Shown: positions 7,883 to 16,927, numbered from the stretch's first letter. The stretch is 64,000 bases of DNA from Sphingomonas taxi (GCF_000764535.1 NZ_CP009571.1:868001-932000), one strand, 5' to 3'. Numbers and translations: made by a program. The notes: generated from the sequence alone by a model not told the origin.

Positions 7883-9798
7883 ATCTCCACCTGACTGCCG
7901 AGCTCGACGACCCGGTTCGTCGGCAGGCGGAAGAATTCCATCGCGCTTTCGGCGTTGCGCAGCATCCACGAGAACAGTTTCTCGCGCCACAGCATCATGC
8001 CGGGCCGCTCGGAGGGCAGCAACGTCTGGCGCGACAGGAAGAAGCTGGTGTCCATCATCTTGAAGTCGGTGCCGCAGCTATGGACGCGCTTGAGCGCCGC
8101 CGGCACGTCGACCTCTTCCATAAAGCCGTAGCGCAGGATCAGGCGGAAGAATCCGTCGCCCATCTCCTCGTTGCTCGCGCGCTCGGCCTCGGGCCAATAG
8201 GGCTGCTGGACGATCTTGACGGTGAGCAGGATGACGCGCTCGTGCAGCACCTTGTTGTGCTTGAGATTGTGCAGCAGCGCATGCGGCACGCCGTCCGACG
8301 ACGAGGTCATGAACACGGCCGTCCCCGGCACCCGGCTCGCCGAGCTGGCGGCGGAGGTGATGAACACCTTGATCGGCATCGCCGCCTCGCGCAGCCGGTC
8401 CATCATCAGCTGCCGCCCCTTCGACCAGGTGGTGAGGAAGGTGAAGACGATGAAGCCGACCATCAGCGGGAACCAGCCGCCATCGGGTACCTTGGTGAGG
8501 TTCGCCGAGAAATAGGCGCCGTCGACGAGGAAGAAGACCGCGAGCAGCGGCGCGGCGGCATAGATCGGCCAGTTCCACAGCCGGGTCAGCGCGACGCCGA
8601 GCAGGCAGGTGTCGATGAACATCGCCCCCGTCACCGCGATGCCATAGGCCGAGGTAAGGTTGGACGAGGTGCGGAAGAACAGCACCAGCAGGATCACCAT
8701 CACCATCAGCATCCAGTTGACGATCGGAATGTAGATCTGCCCGGCGGTCGCCGCGCTGGTATGTTCGATGCGCAGCCGCGGCATGAAGCCGAGCTGGATC
8801 GCCTGTTGCGTGACCGAGAAGGCGCCCGAGATCACCGCCTGGCTGGCGATGATCGCCGCCATCGTCGCGAGCAGCACCAGCGGCAGCTGCAGGCTGTCCG
8901 GCGCCAGCATATAGAAGGGGCTCTTCAGCGCCTCCTGCCCGTCGCGGAACAGCAGCGCGCCCTGCCCCAGATAATTGCACATCAGCGCGGGCAGCACGAA
9001 TACCAGCCACGACAGGCCGATCGGCTTGCGCCCGAAATGCCCCATGTCGGCGTAGAGCGCCTCGGCGCCGGTCACCGCCAGCACCACCGAGCCGAGTGCG
9101 AGAAAGGCGCGCACCGGATCGGCGATAAAGAAATGCACCGCATGATGCGGCGAGAAGGCCCAGAGCACCTCGGGCGTCTGGACGACGCTGATGATGCCGA
9201 GCACCGCGATCACCGCAAAATAAACGAGCATGATCGGTCCGAAGACGAGGCCGATCCGCGCGGTGCCGCTCTTCTGCACCCAGAACAACGCGATCAGGAT
9301 CGCGATGACGATCGGCAGCACGAGCCCGGCGAAGGCCGGCGCGGCGATCGCCAGACCTTCCACCGCGCCGAGCACGGTCACCGCCGGGGTGATCATCGAA
9401 TCGCCGTAGAACAGCGACGTCGCGAAGACGCCGAGCAGGATGATCCCCGCCGACCAGCGCCGGCTCTTGGTCCGCCCCGAGACGAGCGCGAGCAATGCGA
9501 GACTGCCGCCCTCGCCCTTGTTGTCGGCGCGCATGATGATCGCGACATATTTGATCGTCACCACGATCATCATCGACCAGAACATCAGGCTGAGCACGCC
9601 CATGATGTGCAGCGGATCGAGCGTCAGCTGGTGATGGCCGGCGAAGGTCTCGCGAAAGGCGTAGAGCGGGCTGGTGCCGATATCGCCGAAGACGATGCCG
9701 ATCGCCCCGACCGCCAGCTTGAGCAGGCCGTCGTGATGGCCATGATCGCCCGAATCGTCCCGCGCACTCGGGACGGCGGCCGGTACGGGGCCACTCAC
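7879..9798 (-). CDS. kup: KUP family potassium uptake transporter
   Basis: 639-residue inner-membrane K+/H+ symporter of the Kup/HAK family. Hallmark blocks are seen: [19 protein letters not shown] at the first helix, [32 protein letters not shown], and a multi-helix core followed by a soluble C-terminal tail with SFFLSR and [12 protein letters not shown] at 9798 is the start that gives a His-rich cytoplasmic N-terminus before helix 1. The 2H phosphoesterase gene overlaps its 3' end. Full length for the family. Confidence 0.93.
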   Translation of the reverse strand: MSGPVPAAVPSARDDSGDHGHHDGLLKLAVGAIGIVFGDIGTSPLYAFRETFAGHHQLTLDPLHIMGVLSLMFWSMMIVVTIKYVAIIMRADNKGEGGSLALLALVSGRTKSRRWSAGIILLGVFATSLFYGDSMITPAVTVLGAVEGLAIAAPAFAGLVLPIVIAILIALFWVQKSGTARIGLVFGPIMLVYFAVIAVLGIISVVQTPEVLWAFSPHHAVHFFIADPVRAFLALGSVVLAVTGAEALYADMGHFGRKPIGLSWLVFVLPALMCNYLGQGALLFRDGQEALKSPFYMLAPDSLQLPLVLLATMAAIIASQAVISGAFSVTQQAIQLGFMPRLRIEHTSAATAGQIYIPIVNWMLMVMVILLVLFFRTSSNLTSAYGIAVTGAMFIDTCLLGVALTRLWNWPIYAAAPLLAVFFLVDGAYFSANLTKVPDGGWFPLMVGFIVFTFLTTWSKGRQLMMDRLREAAMPIKVFITSAASSASRVPGTAVFMTSSSDGVPHALLHNLKHNKVLHERVILLTVKIVQQPYWPEAERASNEEMGDGFFRLILRYGFMEEVDVPAALKRVHSCGTDFKMMDTSFFLSRQTLLPSERPGMMLWREKLFSWMLRNAESAMEFFRLPTNRVVELGSQVEI

Positions 9799-9920
9799 GA
9801 GCGGTACGACCGATCCGACGCGCTGCGGAGACCGGCGCTGTTCCCAACCTGTTCCATAGACGCGCGCCTTAGCATGGGCTGAACGATGCGGGCAACGGCG
9901 TCGCGGCGCCGCCGTATCGA

Positions 9921-10364
9921 TCAGGGACGTCTAAACACCTCGCGAATCACGAAATGCGACGCGAGCCGGGTGACGCCGGGCAACCGCGCCAGCGTCTCGC
10001 GATGGATGCGCTCGAACGTGTCGTCGCGCCGCACCTCGACGTGGAGCATATAGTCGGCCTCGCCGCTCATCAGGAAACAGTCGCGGATTTCGGGTACGTC
10101 GCCGATCTCGCGCTCGAACGCCGCCATCGTCTCCTCGCGCTGGTCGCGCAGCGTGACGTTGACGAGGACGACGCTGGGGTTGCCACGCGCCGCCTTGCTG
10201 AGCACCGCGCGGAAGCCGGCGATATAGCCGCGTTCCTTGAGCGATCCGACGCGCCGGTGCGCGGCGCTCGGCGACAGGCCGACCGCCTCGCCGAGTTCGG
10301 CGCTGGTCAGGTCGGAATTGGCGAGCAGATGGGACAGAATTTTTCGGTCGAGGGTGTCGATCAT
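9921..10364 (-). CDS. Lrp/AsnC family transcriptional regulator
   Basis: 147 residues. Helix-turn-helix in the first ~60 residues ([20 protein letters not shown], then [18 protein letters not shown]), followed by an RAM/AsnC ligand-binding domain ([33 protein letters not shown]). It is divergent from alanine dehydrogenase with ~120 bp between them that contain a perfect 18 bp palindrome, so it is probably the local regulator of ald, with an amino acid effector. Confidence 0.92.
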   Translation of the reverse strand: MIDTLDRKILSHLLANSDLTSAELGEAVGLSPSAAHRRVGSLKERGYIAGFRAVLSKAARGNPSVVLVNVTLRDQREETMAAFEREIGDVPEIRDCFLMSGEADYMLHVEVRRDDTFERIHRETLARLPGVTRLASHFVIREVFRRP

Positions 10365-10419
10365 GAATCTCCCGCTACACTGCCATTCTGCGCAAGAAAA
10401 TCCCGCTAGCCGTGTCGCT

Positions 10420-10437
10420 GTCGCAAAACATTGCGAC
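10420..10437. promoter_or_regulatory. candidate Lrp/AsnC operator between regulator and ald
   Basis: Perfect inverted repeat GTCGCAA-AACA-TTGCGAC in the divergent intergenic region, about 50 bp before the ald start. Location and symmetry suit a dimeric regulator; assignment to the neighbouring Lrp-type protein is an inference. Confidence 0.5.
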
Positions 10438-10484
10438 CTTCTCCCGCCCGGTCGCGGCTATGGGTAGTCCAGAAGAGGAGAACA

Positions 10485-11594
10485 ATGATGCGCATCGGCG
10501 TCCCCAAGGAAATCAAGAACCACGAATATCGCGTCGGCCTGACCCCGCCGTCGGTCGCCGAGCTGGTCGCCGCGGGCCATGAGGTCGTCGTCGAGACCAA
10601 GGCGGGCGCCGGTATCGATTTCGAGGATCAGGACTATATCGACGCGGGCGCGACGATCCTCGCCGATCCCGCCGCGGTGTTCGCCGCCGCCGACATGATC
10701 GTGAAGGTCAAGGAGCCGCAGGCGAGCGAGATCGCGCTGCTCGAACCGCGCCACCTGCTCTTCACCTATCTCCACCTCGCCGCCGACAAGCCGCAGGCCG
10801 AGGGGCTGATCAGGTCGGGCGCGACCTGCATCGCCTATGAGACGGTGACCGCGGCGCGCGGCGGCCTGCCGCTGCTCAAGCCGATGTCGGAAGTCGCGGG
10901 CCGCATGTCGGTGCAGGTCGGCGCGCATTATCTCGAGAAGGAACAGGGCGGCCGCGGCGTGCTGCTCGGCGGCGTGCCGGGCGTCGCGCCGGCGAAGGTC
11001 GCGATCCTCGGCGGCGGCGTCTCGGGCGTCAATGCCGCGCAGATGGCAGTCGGCATGCGCGCCGACGTGACGATCTACGACATCTCGAACGATCGCCTCG
11101 CCGAACTCGACATGTTCTTCTCCAGCCAGATCAAGACCGCGTACGCCAGCAAGGCGGCGATCGCCGCGGCGGTAAAGAGCGCGCATCTCGTCATCGGCGC
11201 GGTGCTGGTGCCGGGTGCGGCCGCGCCCAAGCTGGTGACGCGCGAGATGGTCAAGACGATGAAGCGCGGCGCGGTGATGGTCGATATCGCGATCGACCAG
11301 GGCGGCTGTTTCGAAACCAGCCATGCGACCACGCACGAGGACCCGGTGTTCGAGGTTGACGGCGTCACCCATTATTGCGTCGCCAACATGCCGGGCGCGG
11401 TCGCGCGCACGTCGGCCTTCGCGCTCAACAATGCGACGCTTCCGTTCGCGCTCAAGCTCGCCAACCTCGGCGCCGAGGCGGCGATGGCGGCCGATCCGCA
11501 TCTCGCCAACGGCCTCAACGTCTCGGGCGGCAAGATCCGCCATCAGGCGGTCGCCGAGGCGCTCGACCTGCCGTTCGAGGCGTGGAACGGCTAA
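10485..11594 (+). CDS. ald: alanine dehydrogenase
   Basis: NAD-dependent oxidative deamination of L-alanine to pyruvate and ammonia. Begins MMRIGVPKEIKNHEYRVGL, the family N-terminus; KPMSEVAGRMSVQ carries active-site residues; the Rossmann motif LGGGVSGVNAAQMA and the C-terminal DQGGCFETSHATTHEDPVF and HYCVANMPGAVARTS blocks are intact. About 369 residues, the usual length. AGAGGAG at 10473-10479 is the ribosome site for the ATG at 10485 (or 10488). Divergent Lrp-type regulator upstream. Confidence 0.95.
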   Translation: MMRIGVPKEIKNHEYRVGLTPPSVAELVAAGHEVVVETKAGAGIDFEDQDYIDAGATILADPAAVFAAADMIVKVKEPQASEIALLEPRHLLFTYLHLAADKPQAEGLIRSGATCIAYETVTAARGGLPLLKPMSEVAGRMSVQVGAHYLEKEQGGRGVLLGGVPGVAPAKVAILGGGVSGVNAAQMAVGMRADVTIYDISNDRLAELDMFFSSQIKTAYASKAAIAAAVKSAHLVIGAVLVPGAAAPKLVTREMVKTMKRGAVMVDIAIDQGGCFETSHATTHEDPVFEVDGVTHYCVANMPGAVARTSAFALNNATLPFALKLANLGAEAAMAADPHLANGLNVSGGKIRHQAVAEALDLPFEAWNG

Positions 11595-11617
11595 GCGGAA
11601 CGAACGTGGAACAGGGT

Positions 11618-11652
11618 GGTTGAAGCCTCCGATACCAAGAGAGGCTTCAACC
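11618..11652 (+). promoter_or_regulatory. 12 bp hairpin abutting the DUF3072 start codon
   Basis: Perfect inverted repeat GGTTGAAGCCTC (11618-11629) and GAGGCTTCAACC (11641-11652), loop of 11 nt, ending one base before the ATG at 11653. The purine-rich ribosome site AAGAGAGG spans loop and 3' arm, so folding could hide it. A GGAAC (11597-11601) and GTT (11619-11621) 17 bp apart resemble an EcfG general-stress promoter. Confidence 0.5.
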
Positions 11653-11871
11653 ATGTCCGAGACCGAAAACCCCAAGACCCACCCAACCTCGAACGCCGAA
11701 AAGGATCCGAGCGACTGGACCACCGGCGACGAGACGATGACCGGCGCGCAGGCGAGCTACCTCAAGACGCTGTCCGAGGAAGCCGGCGAGGAATTCGACG
11801 ATTCGCTGACCAAGGCGGACGCATCGAAGCGCATCGACGAACTTCAGGGCAAGACCGGCCGCGGCAAGTAA
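11653..11871 (+). CDS. DUF3072 domain-containing small protein
   Basis: 72 residues, acidic, with the DUF3072 core: MTGAQASYLKTLSEEAGE followed by LTKADASKRIDELQ. The N-terminal part is Asn/Thr/Asp-rich (DPSDWTTGDE). No signal peptide or membrane segment. The family has no settled function. Its leader contains a strong hairpin at the start codon and a possible EcfG-type stress promoter, and the gene is followed by a strong terminator, so it is likely its own transcription unit downstream of ald. Confidence 0.85.
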   Translation: MSETENPKTHPTSNAEKDPSDWTTGDETMTGAQASYLKTLSEEAGEEFDDSLTKADASKRIDELQGKTGRGK

Positions 11872-11889
11872 TCACGCCGCTGGCGGAAG

Positions 11890-11942
11890 ACGGGCCTCGG
11901 CGCTCAGGTATGAACGGACGTTCGCCTGGCGCCGGGGCCCGT
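11890..11942 (+). terminator. rho-independent terminator after DUF3072
   Basis: Long GC-rich stem: ACGGGCCTCGGCGC (11890-11903) pairs with GCGCCGGGGCCCGT (11929-11942), with a smaller GAAC/GTTC stem in the loop and a short T run after. Confidence 0.65.
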
Positions 11943-12037
11943 TTCGCATGATCCTGCCCGGCGACGCAGACGGGACGCGCACCCGACAGGATCGCATGTG
12001 TCTCAAGCGTCTACATCCACAGCGCAAATACGCCGCG
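11943..12037. other. intergenic stretch without recognisable content
   Basis: Lies between the DUF3072 terminator and the first ccm-flanking repeat. No gene, RNA or clear site is seen here. Confidence 0.5.
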
Positions 12038-12166
12038 CTGTCCTACGCCACACCCAAGATGCTAGGGATCGCCGTCATTCGGCGCTCTTTCTCATTGTGA
12101 TCGATCAGCACAGAATTGGAAACGATGAGGCCGGATCGTTTCCGTTCAGGTGTCCATCTTGTCCAC
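12038..12166. repeat. ccm-flanking repeat, left copy
   Basis: About 125 bp that matches the right copy (16978-17097) in inverted orientation. Shared blocks include CTGTCCTAC..CCACACC, GCTCTTTCTCAT, the stem GGAAACGAT / ATCGTTTCC (12118-12126 / 12135-12143) and GGTGTCCAT..TTGTCCA. It sits just downstream of ccmI and its inner stem may end transcription there. Confidence 0.75.
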
Positions 12167-12187
12167 GTTGCCACGATTTCGCCGCAA

Positions 12188-12817
12188 TTACTGCGGGGCT
12201 TGCGTAGCCAGCAAACGGTCGAGCAAGTCGAGACGGACCGCGATGTCGCGGCGATAGGATGCCCCCTCCGGACACAAGGCCAGCGCCTTTGCCCACGCCT
12301 GCCGCGCCGCCGGATAGTCGTTGGCGCGGACATAGGCGAGGCCCAGAAAGAACAGCGGCGCCGGATGCTCGGGTGCGATCCGGACCGCCTGACGGAAGGC
12401 GAACAGCGCCGGCGGCGACAGAATATTGCCGTCATGCGTCGCCAGCGCGGTACCAAGCCCGGTCCACAGCATCAGGCTGCGCGGATAGCGGTTGAGCCCG
12501 CCGAGGATCGCCCGCACCGCCGACCGTCGGTCCCCCGACCGCGCCATCGCATCCGACGCGATCAGATAGGCCGCATCGGCGGTGAACCGGCCGAGCATCC
12601 GCTCGCGCAGGTCGACCAGCGACGGATCGTCGGCAACGCGCAAGGCCTCGGGCCGTGCCGGATTGGCCGGCAGCGTCGGCGAGCCCTGCCACGCATAGCC
12701 GGCCGCGCCGAGCATCAGTGCCGCGCCGATCATCGACCACAACAGCCTGTCGACCCGCAGCAGCACGAGCGCGGCCATTGCCGCCGCCGCGATCAGAATG
12801 AGCATCAGCCAGCCCAT
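12188..12817 (-). CDS. ccmI: cytochrome c biogenesis TPR protein CcmI-like
   Basis: 209 residues. N-terminal membrane segments (MGWLMLILIAAAAMAALVLL and a second helix near residue 25-45), then a periplasmic domain with tetratricopeptide-like repeats (AVRAILGGLNRYPRSLMLW, ALFAFRQAVRIAPEHPAPLF, AARQAWAKALALCPEG). In the heme ligation complex CcmI presents apocytochrome c. Shorter than classical CcmI and lacking a separate long N-terminal domain. The ATG overlaps the ccmH stop by one base (TGATG). Last gene of the ccm operon. Confidence 0.75.
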   Translation of the reverse strand: MGWLMLILIAAAAMAALVLLRVDRLLWSMIGAALMLGAAGYAWQGSPTLPANPARPEALRVADDPSLVDLRERMLGRFTADAAYLIASDAMARSGDRRSAVRAILGGLNRYPRSLMLWTGLGTALATHDGNILSPPALFAFRQAVRIAPEHPAPLFFLGLAYVRANDYPAARQAWAKALALCPEGASYRRDIAVRLDLLDRLLATQAPQ

Positions 12818-13221
12818 CAGCGCCTCCGCCGCCGAAAACTCGACCGCGCGATCACGGCACCGAGCACCAGCAAGGCGATCGGCGCGAGCCACAAGGGCCA
12901 AGTCGCGGCGCTGAGCGGCGGATCGTAGCTGACGTAATCGCCGTAGCGTTCGATCAGCCACGCGCGGACCGAATCGGGCGTCTCGCCCGCGGCGATGCGG
13001 CCGCGCACGAGCGCGCGCATGTCGCCGGCCATGCTCGCGTCGCTGTCGGCGATCGACTGGCCCTGGCAGACGAGGCAGCGCAGCGTCGCCATCAGGTCGC
13101 GCGCCTTCGCCTCCTGTGCGGGGTCGCGCAATTGCGTGTTGGCGAGCGCTGCGGGCGGCGTCGACGGATCGGCCGCGACCGGCGCCGCGATCAGCGCCAG
13201 CAGGAGCAGGGCATGCTTCAT
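12817..13221 (-). CDS. ccmH: cytochrome c maturation protein CcmH (CcmL type)
   Basis: 134 residues. Signal peptide at the start (MKHALLLLALIAAPVAA), then the redox motif RCLVCQGQSI with Cys49 and Cys52, the mark of CcmH proteins that keep apocytochrome thiols reduced in the periplasm. The segment RYGDYVSYDPP and one C-terminal transmembrane helix followed by an Arg-rich tail are typical. The ATG overlaps the ccmG stop (ATGA). Confidence 0.93.
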   Translation of the reverse strand: MKHALLLLALIAAPVAADPSTPPAALANTQLRDPAQEAKARDLMATLRCLVCQGQSIADSDASMAGDMRALVRGRIAAGETPDSVRAWLIERYGDYVSYDPPLSAATWPLWLAPIALLVLGAVIARSSFRRRRR

Positions 13222-13745
13222 CGCGCGCTCCGGACCGCGGCGGCGATGGCGTCAACGTCCTCGGCGCGGATATCGCCGATATGCTGGAGGACGATCCGCC
13301 CCTTGCCGTCGATCACGAAGCTCTCCGGCACGCCCGACGATCCCAGCGCGAGTTGCACCGCGCTCTGCGCGTCGGCGCCGATCCGCTCATAGGGGTCGCC
13401 ATAGCGCGCGAGGAAGTCGCGCAGCGCCGGCGCGGTATCGCGGATCGCGATCGCGTCGACCGGGACCCCCATCGCCTCCAGCCGCAGCAGCTGCGGCGAT
13501 TCGGCGGCGCAGGGGATGCACCAGCTCGCGAAGACGTTGAGCAAACGGGGCTTGCCCCGTCGGAAGTCGGCGGTGGACAGGCCGGGCTTGCCCGCGACGA
13601 TCGGCGGCAGCGCGAAGTCCGGGAGCGGCTTGCCGATCAGCGCGGACCGCACGGCGCGATCGGCGGGAGCGAACAGGCCGCTCGCCACCACCACCACGAT
13701 CGCGGCGAACACCGCAAAGGGTAACCAGAGCAGCCACCGCCTCAT
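13218..13745 (-). CDS. ccmG: thiol:disulfide interchange protein CcmG/DsbE
   Basis: 175 residues: an N-terminal membrane anchor (residues ~4-24), then a thioredoxin-fold periplasmic domain with FASWCIPCAAESP (Cys76, Cys79) and the cis-Pro region SGVPESFVIDGKGRI. It supplies reductant to CcmH and apocytochrome c. The start at 13745 overlaps the ccmF stop (ATGA); longer upstream frames run inside ccmF and are unlikely. Confidence 0.93.
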   Translation of the reverse strand: MRRWLLWLPFAVFAAIVVVVASGLFAPADRAVRSALIGKPLPDFALPPIVAGKPGLSTADFRRGKPRLLNVFASWCIPCAAESPQLLRLEAMGVPVDAIAIRDTAPALRDFLARYGDPYERIGADAQSAVQLALGSSGVPESFVIDGKGRIVLQHIGDIRAEDVDAIAAAVRSAR

Positions 13746-15658
13746 GCATAGGCCTCGCGCGCCGCCGCCCGGCGCTCGCGGCGCCAGCGACCGACCAGCG
13801 ACAGCGCGCCGCCGAGCGCGATCAGCGCACCGCCGAACCAGATCAGGGTGACGAACGGCTTCCACCACAAGCGCAATTGCCAGCGCCCCTGCCCGTCCGG
13901 CTGACCGAGCACGGTGTAGAGCTGGCCGTCCCATTCAGTGGCGATCGCGCTCTCGCTGGTGGTCGTCACCGGATCGGAGAAGAAGCGCGATTGCGGGCGC
14001 AGCACGATCCGTTCGCCGTCGCGGGTGGCGCTGAGCCGCGCTTCGAGCGCCGACCAGTTTTCGCCCACCACCGGTTTGATGCCGTCGAGCCGGACCACAT
14101 AGGGCCCGACGCGCACCGGCTGGCCGACGCGCGCAGCGATCAGCGTCTCGGCGGTATAGGCGCTGTCGCACGCCATGCCGGCAAGGCTGACCGCGATGCC
14201 GAGATGCGCGACGACCATCCCCCAGGTGAACAGGGGCGTGCGCCACGGGTTGCGGCCGATCAGCGGCAGCACGCTCGCGACCGCAAGCCCGGCGGCGAGC
14301 GACAGGCCGAGCAGCGGCATCACCCCGGGCGGCGCCAGTGCGATCAGTCCGGCGCCGGTGAAGCCCGCCGCGGCGATCGGCCAGATCAGCCGGTCGAGCA
14401 GCGCGCCCGCCTCGTCACGGCGCCAACGCAGCAGCGGACCGACCGCCATCGCCACGACCAAAGCGAGCGCGATCGGCCCCGCCGCGGCGTTGAAGAAGGG
14501 CGGGCCGACCGAGAGCTGGACGCCGAAGCTCGCGGCGACGAGCGGATAGAGCGTGCCGATCAGCACGACGCCGAGGATCACCGACAGTAGCAGGTTGTTG
14601 ATGACCAGCCCGCCCTCGCGGCTGACGAATTCGAAGGTCGTGCCGGCGCGCACGGTGCCGATCCGCGCCGCGAACAGCGCCAACGCGCCGCCGATATAGA
14701 GCGCGAGCAGCAGGAGGATGAACGCGCCGCGCTCAGGATCGACCGCGAAGGCGTGGACGCTGGTCAGGATGCCGGAGCGGACGAGGAAGGTGCCGATCAT
14801 CGACATCGAGAAGGCGACCACCGCGAGCATCACCGTCCACGCGCGCAGGCCGTCGCGGGTGGCGAGGACGGTCACCGAATGGAGCAGCGCGGTTGCCGCA
14901 AGCCACGGCATCAGCGAGGCATTCTCGACCGGGTCCCAGAACCACCAGCCGCCCCAGCCGAGCTCGTAATAGGCCCAATAGCTGCCCGCGGTGATGCCAA
15001 GCGTCAGGAAAATCCACGCGCCGAGCACCCAAGGGCGCATCGCCTTGGCGAAGACCGGGCCGACGTCGCGGGTGATTAGCGCACCGACCGCGAAGGAGAA
15101 GGCGACCGAGATGCCGACGTAGCCGATGTAGAGCGTCGGCGGGTGGAAGGCGAGGCCGGGGTCCTGCAGCAACGGGTTGAGGCCGAGGCCGTCGCCCGCC
15201 GCCGGGCTGATCCGCGCGAAGGGGTTGGAGGCGAAGAGCAGAAAGGCGTAGAAGCCGAGGGCGATTCCCGCCTGCGCCGCCAGCGTCGCGATGAGCGTGC
15301 GTTCGGGCAGACGCCGTTCGAGAATCGCCACCGCGCCGCCGGCAAGGCCGAGGATCGTCACCCAGAGCAGCATCGACCCTTCGTGATTGCCCCAGGCGCC
15401 GGCGAATTTGTAGAGCCACGGCTTGGCGGAATGGCTGTTCTCGACGACCAGCTTCACCGACATGTCCGAGCCGAGGAACAGCGCGATCAGCGCCGCCATG
15501 GCGATCGCGGCGAGCACGCCCTGGACGATCGCGATCGGCCGTACCGCGGCGACCAATGCCCGCTGGCCGCGCGTCAACCCGAGCGCCGCCATTGCCAGTT
15601 GCAGCGCGGCGAGCGCGGCGGCGAGCCACAAAGCGGCGAGACCGGCCTCGGCGATCAC
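13742..15658 (-). CDS. ccmF: cytochrome c heme lyase subunit CcmF
   Basis: 638-residue integral membrane protein of the heme ligation complex. The periplasmic Trp-rich heme-handling (WWD) segment reads WGGWWFWDPVENASLMPWL; conserved flanks include GAWGNHEGSMLLWV and HPPTLYIGYVG with heme-ligand histidines. More than ten membrane helices, with a soluble periplasmic loop before the last helix. A GTG start at 15658 overlaps the ccmE stop (GTGA). Normal length. Confidence 0.95.
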   Translation of the reverse strand: MIAEAGLAALWLAAALAALQLAMAALGLTRGQRALVAAVRPIAIVQGVLAAIAMAALIALFLGSDMSVKLVVENSHSAKPWLYKFAGAWGNHEGSMLLWVTILGLAGGAVAILERRLPERTLIATLAAQAGIALGFYAFLLFASNPFARISPAAGDGLGLNPLLQDPGLAFHPPTLYIGYVGISVAFSFAVGALITRDVGPVFAKAMRPWVLGAWIFLTLGITAGSYWAYYELGWGGWWFWDPVENASLMPWLAATALLHSVTVLATRDGLRAWTVMLAVVAFSMSMIGTFLVRSGILTSVHAFAVDPERGAFILLLLALYIGGALALFAARIGTVRAGTTFEFVSREGGLVINNLLLSVILGVVLIGTLYPLVAASFGVQLSVGPPFFNAAAGPIALALVVAMAVGPLLRWRRDEAGALLDRLIWPIAAAGFTGAGLIALAPPGVMPLLGLSLAAGLAVASVLPLIGRNPWRTPLFTWGMVVAHLGIAVSLAGMACDSAYTAETLIAARVGQPVRVGPYVVRLDGIKPVVGENWSALEARLSATRDGERIVLRPQSRFFSDPVTTTSESAIATEWDGQLYTVLGQPDGQGRWQLRLWWKPFVTLIWFGGALIALGGALSLVGRWRRERRAAAREAYA

Positions 15659-16089
15659 GGCTTCAACGTCCGCGTCTCGTGCATCTTGCCGGCAAGTTCG
15701 GGCGGCATGTATTTTTCGTCGTGCTTTGCGAGCAAATTGGTGGCGGTGAAACTGCCATCGGGGTTGAACTGCCCCTCGGCGACGACGCCCGAGCGCTCGC
15801 GGAACAGGTCCGGGGTGATGCCGGCGAAGGTGACGGGCGTGGTGGCGATGCCGTCGCCGACGACGAAATGGACGGTGACGCCGTCCGGTGCGCGCTTGAT
15901 CGAGCCTGCCTGTACCATCCCGCCGAGCCGTACCGCCCGGCCGAGTGGCAAGCCCTGCCGCGCGACGTCGGAGGGCGCGTAGAAGAAGGACGCCTGATCC
16001 TTGAGCGCCGACATCGCCAGCAGCGCCGCAGCGACCACCGCCGCGAGCGCCAGCAGCGCCAGCGTCAGCCGTTGATGCTTGGCCTTCAC
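15655..16089 (-). CDS. ccmE: cytochrome c maturation heme chaperone CcmE
   Basis: 144 residues. One N-terminal membrane helix, then an OB-fold periplasmic domain. The covalent heme-binding histidine is His123 in LLAKHDEKYMPP, with Tyr127 completing the HxxxY motif. GTG start at 16089 overlaps the ccmD stop (GTGA). It accepts heme from CcmC and hands it to CcmF. Confidence 0.95.
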   Translation of the reverse strand: MKAKHQRLTLALLALAAVVAAALLAMSALKDQASFFYAPSDVARQGLPLGRAVRLGGMVQAGSIKRAPDGVTVHFVVGDGIATTPVTFAGITPDLFRERSGVVAEGQFNPDGSFTATNLLAKHDEKYMPPELAGKMHETRTLKP

Positions 16090-16190
16090 TTCTCGAGGCG
16101 CTTCATCGCCAGCCAGCTCGCCAGCGTGAGGGCGGCGGCGGCGCCGAGCGCGACCGCATAGGCCGCGAAGACGAACGGCCAGGCGTTCAC
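16086..16190 (-). CDS. ccmD: heme exporter protein CcmD
   Basis: 34 residues only: a single transmembrane helix (FVFAAYAVALGAAAALTLAS) and a basic C-terminal tail (MKRLEK), as expected for CcmD, which helps release holo-CcmE from the CcmC complex. GTG start at 16190 overlaps the ccmC stop (GTGA), and its own stop overlaps ccmE. Identified by position and topology. Confidence 0.85.
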   Translation of the reverse strand: MNAWPFVFAAYAVALGAAAALTLASWLAMKRLEK

Positions 16191-16927
16191 GGCCGGGCCA
16201 TCCGCCGCAGCCGCGCCTCGGCCTTGAGCCGCGCGAGCGTGGCGCGCATCCGCATCAGCACGATCGCCGCGAACAGCAAGGTGAAGCCCGCCATGGTGAA
16301 GCCCAAAGGCCAGAGGATGCTGCCGGCGATGCTCGACCGGGTGAGGCCGATCGACGGCCCCTGATGGAGCGTGTTCCACCACACCACCGAATAGCGGATG
16401 ATTGGCAGCAGCACGGTGCCGGCGATGCCGTAGAGCGCCGGGATACGGCCGTCGCCGCCGCGCTCGGCATCAGCGCGGGCGAGCGCCATATAGCCGCAAT
16501 AGACGAAGAACAGCAGCAACATCGAGGTCAACCGGCCGTCCCATTGCCACCACGTCCCCCAGGTCGGCCGGCCCCAGATCGAGCCGGTGACGAGGCAGAC
16601 CGCGGCGAAGACCGCGCCGGGCATGGCGATCGCACGCGCGGCGACATCGGCGAGCGGATGACGCCAGACGAGGAAGGCGATGCTGCTGATCGCCAGCCCG
16701 CTCCAGCCGCCCATGCCGAGCCAGGCGGAAGGGACGTGGATGTAGAGGATGCGGACGCTTTCGCCTTGCAGATAGTCGGGCGGCGTCTGCGTCAGTCCGG
16801 CCCAGCAGCCGATCGCCAGCAGCACGATTCCCGCCCACAGCAGCACCGGCGTCGCCGGACGCGCGAGGGCGACGAAACGCGCAGGATTGGCAAGGGCATG
16901 GAGGGTCGGCACGGCTGTGCGAGCCAT
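16187..16927 (-). CDS. ccmC: heme exporter/lyase protein CcmC
   Basis: 246 residues, six membrane helices. The Trp-rich heme-handling motif reads WGRPTWGTWWQWDGRLTS; conserved histidines sit in ILYIHVPSAW and WNTLHQGPS. CcmC attaches heme to CcmE. The ATG at 16927 gives the normal length; upstream extension would enter a repeat. First gene of the ccm operon here: ccmA and ccmB, the usual ABC partners, are not adjacent and must lie elsewhere. Confidence 0.95.
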   Translation of the reverse strand: MARTAVPTLHALANPARFVALARPATPVLLWAGIVLLAIGCWAGLTQTPPDYLQGESVRILYIHVPSAWLGMGGWSGLAISSIAFLVWRHPLADVAARAIAMPGAVFAAVCLVTGSIWGRPTWGTWWQWDGRLTSMLLLFFVYCGYMALARADAERGGDGRIPALYGIAGTVLLPIIRYSVVWWNTLHQGPSIGLTRSSIAGSILWPLGFTMAGFTLLFAAIVLMRMRATLARLKAEARLRRMARP

